Below the pieces are notes generated by a model. The model was not told the DNA's origin. It saw nothing but the letters and a program-made list of their open reading frames with translations, and made no database searches. Below are positions 12,101 through 24,020 of a stretch of 64,000 nucleotides of DNA, piece by piece. The stretch's first letter is position 1, and each line of letters begins with the position of its first letter. The stretch comes from Eumeta japonica (taxonomy: Eukaryota > Arthropoda > Insecta > Lepidoptera > Psychidae), in NCBI GenBank assembly GCA_005406025.1, contig BGZK01001001.1, forward strand, positions 124,001 through 188,000, in the 5' to 3' direction. Both the position numbers and the translations under genes were made by a program.

Positions 12101-15100
12101 TATACTGATGTAAAAATCATTACACCCAATGATCTGTCTGATTTCCTATAACAATTGGTTGTATCTGCATCGATTTTTTGTAGCATTCTTTTTTCTCTAC
12201 GGAATCTAATCTAGAAAACAATAAGATCAAAAATAATTTCTATATTCCTCCACAGTGAGATTTTCAAATAAAAATACACTAGCCAGTATTTATATTGAAA
12301 AGTGATATTTGTATGTTATTGAAAGATAATTTAAAATACATATAAAATAACTTGTTTTTGTCTAATATTAGAGCATGATTAAGTATGTAACTAAATTATA
12401 ATACCGATTTAATAATACTGAGAACTTTTTAATTTATTTCAGATAATCTTTAATAATTTATCATTGATGTGAGTACTTAACTAAACATTTCATTACTGTA
12501 ACTTACATGCATTTATTACATACATAAACTACAATATTTCCATTTCAGTAAGAATTTATTTTAGGTATTTTTCAATCAAATTATAATACACTCGAGAGAT
12601 TTTGACCGGGCTGAAGTTCAAGCGAGTTCGCGCCGGCAGACTTAACAAAAAAACTATTTTTGATTTTATATAAATTGTAATTAATAAAAAATGGCAAATG
12701 CGGGCGGCAGAGGGCAGCGGCAAGCGCTTAGCGCTTACCCTGACTCCTGATACCGCAAACTTTCCGCCGAGATCCAATTATACTTACTGCGACGCAACTC
12801 GCGGCTAAATTCAACCCGGTCAAGATGATTCGGTCGTACTGTACATGCCTGTCGTCTCTCGATTAACTACCAGCAACCGATTTGTTTTATCGATAAATCG
12901 AAATACACCAAGCCTGTATCATTAGCCGCGAGGAGAGGATAGCACAACTACTGCTCTCTTAGACTCTTTGCCAGGACGTGCCGCTAAGTCTAAAGTTGAA
13001 ATTTATGTCTCATCGATTTATGACCACAAAAAGGAGAATAATCGACAAGAAACTCCTTCATATCTATTTTTTCATGGCTGAAACTTTGATGGCCAAGCGT
13101 CATCAAGCGTATCATTTAATGTTCAATAACACAATACGATTTTTTTCATGAGATGACCTTTACGCATTTATTGAATTGATTATTTTTTAAATTTTATTAT
13201 TTCCTTAGTCATTCTATGACAAAAAGTAATACAAAAGTCCATAAAAGAATGATTATCTCTCGACAGTCTGAACTTGGGAATTCGTCTTCCTCATCATAAA
13301 TATTTGCTCGATAATTATACCTGGACACACAGCGCGAAGGATGTGAGTCAATCGAGTAAGGTGCATGCAGGAGGGGCGGCGGTTTCGTCTGTTGCTGGTG
13401 GCACAGCGCGGGCGGCGGCAGGTGGTGCGCGGGGGGCGCGCGCCGCCGCGCGCTGGGCGAGGTGCACCCCAGCCAGGGGTTGGTGCGGATGCGACACCTC
13501 GGCCGAGGCGATGGCGTTGCGCATACCACTTCCTGGGCGCTCCGCCTCGGCTCTACACTACCGCGACGCTGAAATATTGAATAGCGTTAAGTTCTGTTTC
13601 CTAAAACATTTTGAATTTTCATCCGTTTTGTATAATAATTCATTTCAACTGCAACTAAGACTCACTTGTAAAGTACAATTCACTGCATTAAGTTACGTAA
13701 TATTATAAACGTTGTCCTCCTAACTAGATTAGACTGGACAATAATAGGAAATGGATGAAAAAAATAGCTGAAATATTTCAAATTGCAATAAATACGGTAA
13801 CAGACAAGAATCACACCATCGATTGACTAATAACGACGTAATGTAGCTTAATACTCTCATAATGTAGTACATATTGTATGTCACTATGTAGTATAATACA
13901 AAAGTAATTTTGGCTTCTGAAAAGATGAAAGCTAGTGCTATGTCCTGCACAAAGACCCTATATGATTTCTTTACTTTCCAAAATCAAATATTCTGCGAGA
14001 AATTGAACTTTATGGAGCCAGAAGAATTTACAATAACTTTTAACTAACACACGATAAAGTTGCCCTTTAGATCAGTTTTCATTATGTTTTGAAAAATTTT
14101 TCGAACAAATGAAAAATTGTAATTTAATAAAATAAAAATGTAAATTTTGTTAACTCTATATTTATAAATTATCCAAATGTTCAGTATTCCACACATATAA
14201 TAAGTTTAATATGACGTCTCAGAATATTAGCCAGTAAGTAATTTTTAGTGTTATGTACTTCAAAGTAAAAACGGAACCCTTATAGGATCACTTTGTTGTC
14301 CGTCCGTCTGTCTATCTGTTTGTCAAGACCCTTTATCTCGGGAATTTATGGAGGTATCCAGTTGAAAATAAAAATTTATGCTCAAGTCTACAGAACCTTG
14401 ATGTTGTGAAAATACGAAATTTCTAAGTTAACGTAAAAAAAATACGGCAGTTTATGCCGCATACTCTCGCGATACTCTCAAGGAAATCAAAATTTATAGG
14501 GTATTTTCCGTTGACCCAGAACTATGAAATTTGGCAAGTAATACTGTCTTATACTACAAGTATAGAAAAAAATAATGAAAATCATATATTTGTAATTAAA
14601 TAGAGTCTTTATTTTTTAAAGTACGTAATCAATCATCAAGGTTAAATAACAGTATGCGCGGTCTACCGGGTAACCAAATCTTTTTGTGGATTTTTTTAAA
14701 CTTTTACTAATTTGTATAAAAGAAAAAATCTGAAAGCCGTATATTTTTAATTGAATCACAAAGAAAAGCTCGGAATAATCTGCGCGACTCGATTCTTGAA
14801 CTATTTATTACATGTACCTGCAAATTTGTCCGGAACCCTCGGTGGGCGAGTTCGACTCGCACTTCTACGATTTTTTTTAATATATGTCATATTGATATGG
14901 CGTATTATAATGCATTAGCATAAATTAGTAAAAACAAGTAATTGCATGTTTCAATTGCAATAATTAAATTTACAACTAACAGTTACAATAAATATACGCC
15001 TAATTTATATAACAATTGTACAGCGTTAATAAATCCAGTCCAAGAGAATTAAGTAATTCGGTTTTTGATCGAAACGACAGCAGTCCAATATCGATTTTTG

Positions 15101-17407
15101 CATCGGTCCTGTGGACTCGAAGAGAATACGAGTAAAATAAAATGAGACGTATCACTCTTGCCGACTATATCTAAAACTTATGTTGTGCGCATACATGCTT
15201 GCCTCTATTATATGCATATTTTATAGATATATTTATTTATTTCTTAATTAAATTAAATCAAAGTTGTAATTACGTACACTCAAAAGCGCTTGCTTTTATA
15301 CAGTTTAAACGTAATAAGCATAGTTAACTGCTGCCGTATCTGAACGAGTTACTGTTATCAACTGAAAATCATTCTACATTAATTCCCACACCAAATCAGT
15401 AAGTGTTGTCGTCGGCGTCGAATGTCAAAAATATTAAAAACGAATATCGAATCGAATATTAAAAACTCCGCCCACTTACATGACTTATTCAAAGTTCATA
15501 CAAGCTCTTTGTAAAGTAAAAGAGCCTTCCAAAAATTGCGCTCGAACTTCCTGACGGAAGTCGGGCGCGGGAAACAGTTTTAACTGCGGGGTGTCAGCAT
15601 CAGTGCCCTCACTTTACGATCACTGCGCACTATGCTCCCCAAGACAAGGATGTCTGTCTGGAAACGCGCGCTGGGATCTGCCATTTTGCACGGCGCGAAC
15701 CGCGTATGCTATTTAACGATCGTAGCGACATCTGTTATTGACTTGTAGCATTTAGTGATTTTATAAATGAATTGGTTTGAAATATTCGAAATAGGGGAAT
15801 CTACTTTTCGTATATATGTTTTCACATTTTTAATACGCTTTTAAGTTGTTTTTTTTTATGTATATATGTATCTATATAACGAAATCTTGGAAACTGAATT
15901 TTATACACTTTTAATTGTTGGAATATCATGCAAGTTTGCAGCAACACTATAATATGGTATCATTGAACTGATCTGATGATGAAGCCAAATGGTAGGCACA
16001 GGTACTCCATAACGGAGTAACACGAATAATATCCGTGTTTGAGGTTGTTAGAATGCTCTTGAGATTTTCTATGGCCATGACCGATTTTGAGAGTATGATG
16101 ATAAAAGCGAAAGGTAGGCATTAGAACACCCTAACAGAACGTGTTCTGGCTGTATTTGAGCTTACTGAAATTGTCTTGAAGTGCACTTTAACCATAATTG
16201 GCTTCAAGTTCTGATAATGGAACTGGAAGATTGGCACTGAGAATTCATAACGGAATAACGTAGTCTAACCGTGTTCAGGTTTGTTCGAACTGTCTTGAAA
16301 TTTACTCCTGACGTAAAGGGCTTTCATAATTTGATAATAAATTCAGAAGGCACTGGAATTCATAAAAGGACAACGCATTCTAACTGTAATTGGGTTTTAT
16401 GAAACTTGTGCAATTCTATTGTAAATAAATTTGCTCTCTGTATGATTTACTAAGGAGTCGTTTGGAGTCAACCTGAATGTTGGAATCCTGAGTTCTCACC
16501 CAAGCCAAGATGCGAAACGTGCTGAGGGCTGAATGGTTTGAGATAAGTTAAAAATGTCATGTCGTTAACTTCACTTCAGAGCAGTGGACCCAACTCTGTT
16601 ATAAATAACATTTCCCCCTTTACCAACTACTGCGGAAGGGTTAGCCTATCATTAAAATTACAAAAATTTCTTAAGCAGTTAAATGTTTTGTTAAATATTT
16701 GACTAAAGAATGAAAATATATATATATAGTAAGAAAAAGACGCATTTATAAATAAGATGATGCAAAAAATTAAAAAAATATTATCGAATCTGTTCTCCTC
16801 TTCCCCAAAAGCGCCTGAATGTAAATTATGTTTATGGTTAAGTTTAGTATTTGAGAAGAAAACTTAAGGCGCTTAGAAGCAAATCCTTTAACTACGCATT
16901 TTTGAGGAAAAGTGTCCCAAGCTTTTATACTCAAATATTATAGCGTACTGAAAACATGGTTCATACCTAGGCTCTTTCAGGGTAGACAGAGTACACGTTC
17001 GACATTTTTTTTTGCTTTTTATTACAGTATCTATCTATTTATAAAAAAAGTTGTTTTTAGTTTTTTCAATTATTCATTAATTACCTTAGTCGGCTCGTGA
17101 TATAGATGCGTAGTAGGGGGAGCGGGCGGCGGCGGCGGAGCGACGAGCGGCGCCGTGAGCGCGGCGGGCTCGGGCGGCGCGACGCCCCCGGGCGAGGTGC
17201 CGTCCGTGGAATAGCCGGTGCTGTAGGCGCTCTCGGGCGAGGACAGATGGGGAGGCGGCAAGGGCGTGCCTTGCGGCGGAGGAGGCGGCGCGAGCGGCCG
17301 CGGCGCTTTCTGCTTGCGGCGGCGCGCGCGTCCCAGCTGAGCTTCCATCCACGACTTGAGTCGCGCGCCCAGCATCTCGCCGCCCCCGGCGCCGGCACGG
17401 GCCGCGT
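9028..17407 (-). CDS. unrecognised Pro/Ser/Arg-rich protein, five 3' exons
   Basis: Five minus-strand exons (17407-17085, 13568-13321, 11731-11514, 10291-9816, 9117-9028) join with matching phases (0, 2, 1, 0) and give 450 residues ending in TAA. In order the protein has: a basic start (MLGARLKSWMEAQLGRARRR); proline runs; a phospho-site-like stretch SPESAYSTGYSTDGTSPG; an Arg-rich part (RCRIRTNPWL); an acidic stretch (ILSDADADSEGDTG) followed by an Arg-rich tract; a charged predicted helix (DREAERKYRELIREAEKLL); a long Pro/Ala/Arg-rich part; and a C-terminal leucine heptad helix (VLQTLEGLRRSLQQQ). No enzyme motif, signal peptide or membrane segment is visible. Mostly disordered with short coiled coils, it resembles cytoskeletal or scaffold proteins, but that is inference. 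The first exon begins inside a codon, so either upstream exons exist or translation starts at its internal ATG. Confidence 0.75.
9816..10291 (-). CDS. exon of the unrecognised gene (charged helix plus Pro/Ala/Arg-rich region)
   Basis: Starts in phase 1 after TTTTTAG and ends GAG|GTTAAT in phase 0, with 158 whole codons. It contains the charged helix DREAERKYRELIREAEKLL and then a Pro/Ala/Arg-rich segment. The in-frame ATG of MRERDTTRER (10239-10241) could serve as the start for isoforms from the downstream first-exon candidates. Confidence 0.8.
11514..11731 (-). CDS. exon of the unrecognised gene (acidic then Arg-rich)
   Basis: Acceptor CAATTTTAG, donor CTGCAG|GTTTCC. The chosen frame gives SPCYRGGASSDEECR, then an acidic stretch with several possible casein kinase sites, then a tract rich in Arg-Pro. 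A second frame is also open because of high GC, but only this one joins both neighbours in phase. Confidence 0.78.
12788..13000 (-). other. possible alternative 5' UTR exon
   Basis: A CpG-rich block on the minus strand ends in the strong donor GTCGCA|GTAAGTATA. It has no usable ATG, so it would be non-coding and could start a short transcript joining the exon at 11731. The 5' limit is not visible; 13000 is nominal. Confidence 0.3.
13321..13568 (-). CDS. exon of the unrecognised gene (RRGSVEPRRS...)
   Basis: Acceptor ATATTTCAG, donor TCCAG|GTATAA. The frame starts RRGSVEPRRSAQEVV in phase 0 and includes RIRTNPWLG and His/Pro/Gln-rich segments. Another frame over the same GC-rich DNA reaches a stop before the donor. 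Confidence 0.75.
14230..14880 (+). repeat. dispersed Lepidoptera-type repeat (GGAACCCT...CGGAACCCTCGG)
   Basis: Begins with ACGGAACCCTTATAGGATCACT and a GTCCGTCCGTCTGTCTATCTG tract and ends CGGAACCCTCGGTGGGCGAG TTCGACTCGCACTT. I recognise this arrangement from many moth genomes. A second copy lies in the opposite direction at 24700-25400. No coding capacity; class uncertain (SINE-like or non-autonomous). Confidence 0.6.
15613..15684 (-). CDS. possible alternative first coding exon (MADPSARFQTDI...)
   Basis: In a CpG-rich block, ATG in a good context (CAAAATGG) opens 24 codons ending CGTAAA|GTGAGG in phase 0. This fits exactly the phase-0 acceptor at 13568. The block lies in an intron of the minus-strand gene. 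Chance is possible because the exon is so short. Confidence 0.3.
15965..16440. repeat. degenerate tandem repeat, unit about 120 bp
   Basis: Nearly four diverged units in a row. Each starts near TGATRATG, then GGTAGGCAC- and CATAACGGA-like words, then CCGTGTT and CTTGAAATTTACT-like words. Units begin near 15970, 16095, 16215 and 16335. Confidence 0.65.
17085..17407 (-). CDS. exon of the unrecognised gene (basic start, polyproline, SPESAYSTGYSTDG)
   Basis: Acceptor ATATTTCAG, donor CTAAG|GTAATT in phase 0, 107 codons. The internal ATG (17373-17375) has GAG before it and could be the start of a short isoform. The YSTGYSTDG stretch inside a proline-rich context looks like a conserved phosphorylation or binding segment, which is inference. 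Confidence 0.78.
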
Positions 17408-19858
17408 CTGAAATATTTGTTTTTCGTTTTATTTTGACCTACTTTTAAATATGTGCTAATATATCTATTCATGTCTTAAAGAATTTGTTTTAATAACTGA
17501 TGCGATTTTACTTTAAAACATCTTACCTAACTTAATACATATAAGAAATTAAATAATTTTAAAACCACACACAATCACAATACAAATTCACAAAACTATT
17601 GTGCCAAAAGTATCATTATCGATTTGATCTATATTCTATGTACGCCCGTCATAAAAATCGACTAATTTTATAGAAATCCATGACTATTTTCTTATGCACT
17701 AGCTTTTGCATTGTCCTGAACAGTGTTTTTATCAAAGGAGTGTCATGACCTAATCATTATTTGTCTTGAATTTGCTGATAAACTGAATACTTTATCTTTG
17801 TGTAATGTTTTTACAAATAAAACTTTCTATTGACTAACATACTTTCATTGAGAAAATGTTATACAAGCATTGTAAATCTACACATTAAACACTGATTCGC
17901 TAACATTTTCACTGATGTCTAATTATACATATGGAGTATTTATAATACAAGTTAAGTGAAAATACTTTATCCATTCACTGCACCAACTACACGTTTACCA
18001 TCCCGAAAAAACAATTACGTGTGAGTCGAATTTCGTCCCGTGGATTATGTACTTTCTCACAATATGTTTATGTTTATACAAAAAAAAATAATGCAAAAAA
18101 GAAATATAAAACGTTTCTTGCATGGAAACCACCCTATACTTTTAGTTTTTTGATTCGATATCCATCATAATAATATTTATCGTATCGTTTGCAAAAAAAA
18201 ATTGTAATTGTAAAAATCAACTACTGGGATTTACAAAAAAACATTATTTTATATGCAGGAAAAAGGGATGGCGTAGTCTTAGTAATGGACTTCTGTTGAA
18301 AAGATTTCATTCCCGCATAAAATTACAACAAAACAAAATTAAAAAACAAAAATGAAACTAAAATTATATTTATACAATAGATATTATGATTAAATTAAAA
18401 TAAAATAAAGATTATACTTATTGACAAAAAATAAGCTTATGAGAATAAAATATAATACTCTCCTGAGTATGGAGTGGTGGAGGAATCAAAACGAACTTTT
18501 GTAAAGATTATGGAAAAAATGTATTTAACCAAAAATAATTACTAGAAATAAAGCTTCTTAGCGTCTTGTATCCAAGGATACAAAATTAAACTTAATTACT
18601 TACTCTACGTTGTCCTGTCTTATCCTAGTCCGTCCGTACAATACATATCTACATACATTCGTTGTCCGTGAATGGAATGCATATTGTCCATCTAATGCAC
18701 ATAATTCGATTAGATGGCGTTAGAACGACCTCCAAGGAAAGTACTTCGCTTTAATTTAATATGTCGTATGAGACATAAAAACTTTATTTGCGTATTCAAT
18801 TATGAAATACAATAATCTAATAATACATCGACCTTTTTCATTGATTTTGATGCTCATTAACTCCTGACCGGAGATCACGTATCTCCTGAACGCCTCAGCA
18901 GAATCGGCCGAATGGCGTCGATTTCGGTATCGATTTATGACAATTATTAATTTATTTCTATATTCTTTCAGATACGAATTGATTTACTTTCTGAACATAA
19001 CGCCCATAAATATTAAACAATAAAAATGACACCTCAACTGTCACCTGCGTGAGAACGGCTTATTAGCAAGGGCAGAATGATAATTTTAAATCGAAATTCA
19101 TCTTACTTCTCTTATCTTTGTAATTAATCTTTGCTGCAATAATTAAATTGACAGTATAACCACTTTATTCGGTTAATAATACATGTGAGACGGGAAAAAC
19201 ACTGATGTGCCACCTATGCTTATATATTATTACTAAAACGAAAAAAGTCGAAAATAAAAACATATTCATCAACCATTTGATTGACCACCATGAAAGTTAA
19301 CACATTTAAGTCATTTAAGTTAGTGTCACTTCAAGGAGGGTTTTTATACTTTCTACAACTCTCTACTTTGTTGTAACTAGTGTAACTGTCCATTAGATGG
19401 CGCAAATACGTATTTACTTCCATACCATTTGAACGATCGCTATGAAACAATATTTTCGTTCTATCTACTTTTTAGACTTTAGGGAACATGTCAACGACGG
19501 ATGTTCAGTGTCGATACAATAAATAAAGAAATTAATTTTACGTGAGCGCAGCAGCGGACATGTACAGAACAACATACGAAACTCTGCCGCTGTGAAGTTA
19601 GTCAGGAAAGCATCGCAATGGCGTAAAAGAAGAATGAAGGGGCGAAGGAGGAAGGGTCGAGAAGCGCTGAATCTGCACATTGCATCATTCGCGAGCAATT
19701 CAGAACGGCAGAATTTCGTACGTTATCCTCTACTTTACAAGCATTTACCCGAAAGGAATAAATAACGTCTGCCAGATCAGATTTTTGAGCCTGTCTAGCG
19801 CCATTTTTAATATTAGAATGAGATTGCATTGTTGATATTTTTTAATGTATAACTTTGC
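17408..19858. other. AT-rich intron or intergenic sequence
   Basis: No exon or element could be supported. If the gene at 9028-17407 starts at the candidate first exons near 26 or 28 kb, this is intron. Confidence 0.5.
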
Positions 19859-19945
19859 ATAAGGTCGGGAAAAAGGTTTTTTTCGTATTTTACATACAAA
19901 TTCAAAGTAATTATTCATCATATTCTATTAAATTTTAAGTATTGT

Positions 19946-19977
<32 letters not shown>

Positions 19978-21079
19978 ATACCATTTTGTTCAACAACTTG
20001 TTGCTATTTTATAGATAGTGACAAATAGTTTTGACAGTCCTCTCTTGATATTTACCTAACACTACCTAAATAATTCTGAAGAGAGAGAAATAGGTGAAAA
20101 TCTGAGGGTGTAAGATTAGGTGGATGCATTAAAGCTTCCCAACCAAATACTCTTAAAATTTCCTGAGTGGCTTAAGATGTGTGTGTGGTCTGGCGTTATC
20201 ATGGTGAAAAACCACACCCTTTCTGTTGATCAATTCCATTCTTTTTTTTTACTTCTTGCTTGAGTCTCATCAGCTGTTGGCAGTAAAGATCCCAATGTAT
20301 GGAATTGCCCGGCAGTGATAGCTCTTAATGAATAATGCCCTTCTAATTCTACTATACACATATTTACCTACTTATTACGAGTTCGGGTTACGATAAAGTC
20401 GTAGAGCTTGCTTGCCTTTTGACCATAAACTTTTTCGCACGTTCTTGTCGTAGGTAATCAATTTCTCAACAAGAGTGATCATTCTTTTCAAAAAACGGTT
20501 TTGTTTGATTACATTAGCAGAATCGCAAATTAGTATAGGATTTCTTTCAGGAAGCTCGTGTGGGACCCAATTATCGAGCTTTTTTTGTACATCCAGCTTT
20601 TTGTCAAGTGGGTCAAAACTTGTAGTGAATCCCTAGCTCTTCAGCTATGTTATAAAAATTAATATGTCAATCTTGCTCAACTTTTTCCAAACTCACATCG
20701 ACTTAATCCGTAACAGGTTGATCAGTGCGAGATTCATTTTTGACATCAAAAATTACCGGATTGAAAACGCTTAAACCAGTTTTGTGCTACTATTACCGAC
20801 GCTGCATTAGGTCTATAAGCGTCACAAATTTTTTTCGTGCCTTGTGACGCATTTTTATCCTTTTTGTATCAAAACTTTAAAGTATCGAATTTCTACTCAT
20901 TTTAATGGACATAAAAACAATAGAAAAATGGCGTTGGTACCGTTTGACTTTTTATTTTTCTTTTTTTAAAATGTCTATTTAATGGTATCAAAACTAGTCA
21001 GATACAAATAGTACAACCAAAGAGATTTTACTGTAACTTTTTCCTTATGAAATACGAAAAAACTTTTTTCCGACCTAAT
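19859..21079 (-). mobile_element. decayed mariner element, copy 1 (with both TIRs)
   Basis: Terminal inverted repeats of about 30 bp (left AGGTCGGGAAAAAGGTTTTT, right ending AAAAAACTTTTTTCCGACCT) enclose 1.2 kb. The minus strand keeps the mariner transposase signature VVFHHDNARPHT (second catalytic Asp). Stops and frameshifts make it inactive. The element is in the Tc1/mariner superfamily and would have inserted at TA; one flanking TA seems to be mutated to CA. Two more copies of the same family lie in Shc introns. Confidence 0.85.
19943..19971. repeat. (TA)n microsatellite inside mariner copy 1
   Basis: About 13 TA dinucleotides in a row. Confidence 0.9.
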
Positions 21080-21623
21080 ATAATGTCAACATATATTCTA
21101 AATAATGATTTACTTTTATTTTTAGAATCTATTTTTTTAAGTAACTAATAGTTGTTTATATACGAAAAATAACATGATACGTACTCTTAATTCAAGAAAT
21201 TATGGGTAATTTCTATAATATTACCGTAAAGCAAACAAACGATTAATACAAACAGCCTTTAACTAACGCCAGTTTTACCAATTAAGTAGGTGAACTGAAA
21301 TGAACCATTTGAAATATTTCAAGTGCTGCTTTAACATGTACCTCCATGCAACTAATCCCTGTTAAAACATAATTCAGAAAAAAATAAGCGTATTGAATTC
21401 TGAAATCGTTAGAATAAAAATTTGGCATTCGATATTAATTTAAGAAAAGTAGAATATGTAAGCGAAACCGAATCTATGGCTCGCTAATCTAACCTTAAAT
21501 AAATTTATGATAATTAAATTGAACATATATACTCTTAAAAAAAAAAAAAGAAATCATTTCAGTTCGATTTTTTTTTAACCTCGGTAAGGAAACAAACATT
21601 TATGAGATGATTTAGAAATATTT

Positions 21624-22530
21624 GGGGTCAACTGGGTACGGTTGAAACGATTTGGCTTTTGTCATTTATGATACTGTTGTTTATAAGTTTATAAACCTAG
21701 GGATGATGATGATGTATAAAATTCAAGAGCGTGTTTTTAACTGCGAAAGGGCTATACCATTTTACTTCCGTGCTATTTTTAGATGTACACAAAATTTACA
21801 AAAAAAAAATCCACATTGTTTTAATTGTACCCATGCCAGATGCCTTTGAAACAGCTATTGAGATCAGAAACGCATGCAAATAATACCAAATATAGTATTT
21901 AACATGTTTTATTTGCTATAAATTCTAATTATAAACATAATTATGACAATATTACTCAGTATTCAAGTTTTTAATACTTATAACGTTATTTCCAATCAGC
22001 ATTTGACGAGTAATAAACTATTAGTGCAATTAACAAAAATAATAAAGATCAACAGTATTCTTTAAAACAAAGCAAACTAAACGAAAATAATTTTAAGAAT
22101 AAACCAAAATGAAACATTTCTTCAATCATATAAAAATTTAGCTTAGAGATCAATATGAGTCGCAATTGTGGCAAACATAGCTAAGATCGCCTTCCGTGCA
22201 GTTTTCGTTAATACACTGTTTACAACTGGTGCATTGAATCCATTGAATTGAAGTCCATTAAATCTCCGGATCTGCTCTCTGAATATAATGACTCGATGCA
22301 TGTCGCTTTCCTAAATATCTCAGGAGAGAACAATAGTTAATTCTATTATGCTTTTCCGCCGTTCTTCGTAGTGAATATCCAGCTTTAACATCTTGATAAC
22401 TCAAATATGCGTCTTTGTACCACGACAAGTCACTCTGCCCTCTGGAAGTCTTTCTTACGCGAACTGTCGGTATTTAGAAAATAAGAAAAAAATAATATAT
22501 TTACTGTTTCAACCGTCCCCAACCCCGCCT
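21624..22530 (-). mobile_element. internally deleted pogo-like element
   Basis: The ends GGGGTCAACTGGGTACGGTT and, on the other strand, GGGGTTGGGGACGGTTGAAA resemble each other as inverted repeats and enclose the transposase remnant at 22150-22466. A further similar end (TTTCAACTGTACCCTCTACC at 22842-22861) means the true right border may be about 22865. Confidence 0.5.
22150..22466 (-). pseudogene. pogo/jerky-like transposase remnant: psq-type HTH joined to a zinc-knuckle tail
   Basis: The frame reads VRKTSRGQSDLSWYKDAYL, then a helix-turn-helix like that of pogo/Tigger transposases (VKAGYSLRRTAEKHN...LLRYLGKR). After an in-frame TAA it continues with a Cys/His tail (WIQCTSCKQ, CTEGDLSYVCHNCD) normally found at the far C-terminus. 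The DDE catalytic core between them is missing, so this is an internally deleted copy and cannot make an active enzyme. Confidence 0.65.
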
Positions 22531-22865
22531 TTAGTAAAAGACAGTTTATAAAAATGGTCGTAATAATAACACATTAAAGCTAATTATTAATCCATATTCT
22601 ACAACCTTCATAAAAATCACAAGCACTCACAATACTTTGACTCAAATAGAACGCACGATAACATTGTAAATCTCAGAAGAAAAATACTTACTTTTGAGTA
22701 CCAAAATACAAAACAGTCTCTTCTACAAAAATACTGCGCGGGGAACATCGCAACATTGAGATACATGTCCGGACCTGTCGTCCGCTTCGTTCTCCCCTTG
22801 CACCCCTCACTCTTCTCGTACCCATTCGCGAGATATTTGTTTTGTTTCAACTGTACCCTCTACCC

Positions 22866-23789
22866 TATCTACATAGTGTAATAGCCTATAATAAACTTTT
22901 GAACGGTTTGACGTTTTCATTATTTCCATGAATTCATTTTAATCACAACTTAACAGTATAACGAGATTCATCTATCAAACATTTAGTTGTTATTATTACC
23001 TAACATTTTGATCATAAAAATCAAACGCTGCAGTCGTCCAACCGATTTTCAATTTAAACGTAACGTCACAGCGTGTCTACAAAGTTTGACACTTCTCTCC
23101 GTAGGAAATTTCAAGTTACGAGAAAACATACGTATACCCGTCGATCACAAAAGAAAACTGTCATTCTGCCCCCTCTTGATTTCTGTCGCGGGAAGCTTCG
23201 TAAGGGAGTGTGCGATGGAGACACCTCGGGAGGCGAAACACGTCACCCGCTTAGCGCTGATTTTCAACACAACATGTTTTCTCATTAATTATAGTTGGAC
23301 ATTTAGGTATAAAACTTAATTTTTTAAGTTAATGGAAATAGGTCTTAAATCTCCCTCTCTTATATTCTTGGCCGTCGTAATTCTCGTAAACAAATAGGAA
23401 GGCACACTGTATATTTAAAAAATGCACACACATATATTAGAAACAATAAAAAAGTATATCTCAATCTAAATTAACATTGTTAAAAATGCCTCATTTTTTT
23501 CCAAAGATTTAAAAGTTAAGTGTCCTAATTTTTGCATTCAAGTGACTTAATTGACACGTAAATGGCTACTAATCTAATGCACTTCAAACTCCCAATTTAT
23601 TGAGATTTTGCATGGGAGATTATAGTCTCATACCTTGGAGTTTCTAATATGAATAAAGACTCATAGTGGAGCATTGCACTACTACGCATTAATTTTGGTG
23701 TGTATGAAGAACGACAAAATCCGTAAAAGATCTAGAGTAACTACGACAGTTCACAGAATCCGTAAGACTGTGGTAATGGGCAAGCCTCA
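22866..23789. other. no feature supported
   Basis: A moderately GC-rich part (23030-23270) has overlapping short open frames on both strands but no convincing splice sites or motif. Confidence 0.5.
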
Positions 23790-24020
23790 TCATTCATAGA
23801 GCCGATAAAAGCCAAAGAAGGAAGGTTCTAAAGTGGCAACGATGAATTGGACGTCAAGCGTGATACAGCCTCCCATTAGGTGGACTAACGATTTCGTGAG
23901 TGTTGTAGGCCTCACGTTTGCAACATATATCCTAGAAATGTAAATGAGAGCGTTATGCCCAGGGGTGGACGTCGGCCTTCCACCAGGCGGGCCGCTGGCC
24001 TGGTAACGATCACGGGCCAC
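23790..24020 (+). pseudogene. 3' fragment of an RTE-like non-LTR retrotransposon ORF
   Basis: The plus frame contains QPPIRWTNDFVSVVG, matching the C-terminal motif PPxRWTDDxVxVAG of insect RTE-type endonuclease-reverse transcriptases. The sequence soon shifts frame and meets stops. It is 5'-truncated, as is usual for LINEs. Confidence 0.55.

Noticed and set aside
13274..13708. 144-codon plus-strand open frame with Ala/Gly/Arg-rich translation
   Set aside because: It is antisense to the exon at 13321-13568, has repetitive composition and no matching splice sites.
17086..17472. Other long open frames over the exon at 17085-17407, on both strands
   Set aside because: High GC keeps several frames open. 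Only the frame with SPESAYSTGYSTDG reaches the donor in a phase that fits the following exons.
23030..23290. GC-richer block with overlapping frames on both strands, suspected exon
   Set aside because: No acceptor-donor pair with compatible phase; could be a repeat.
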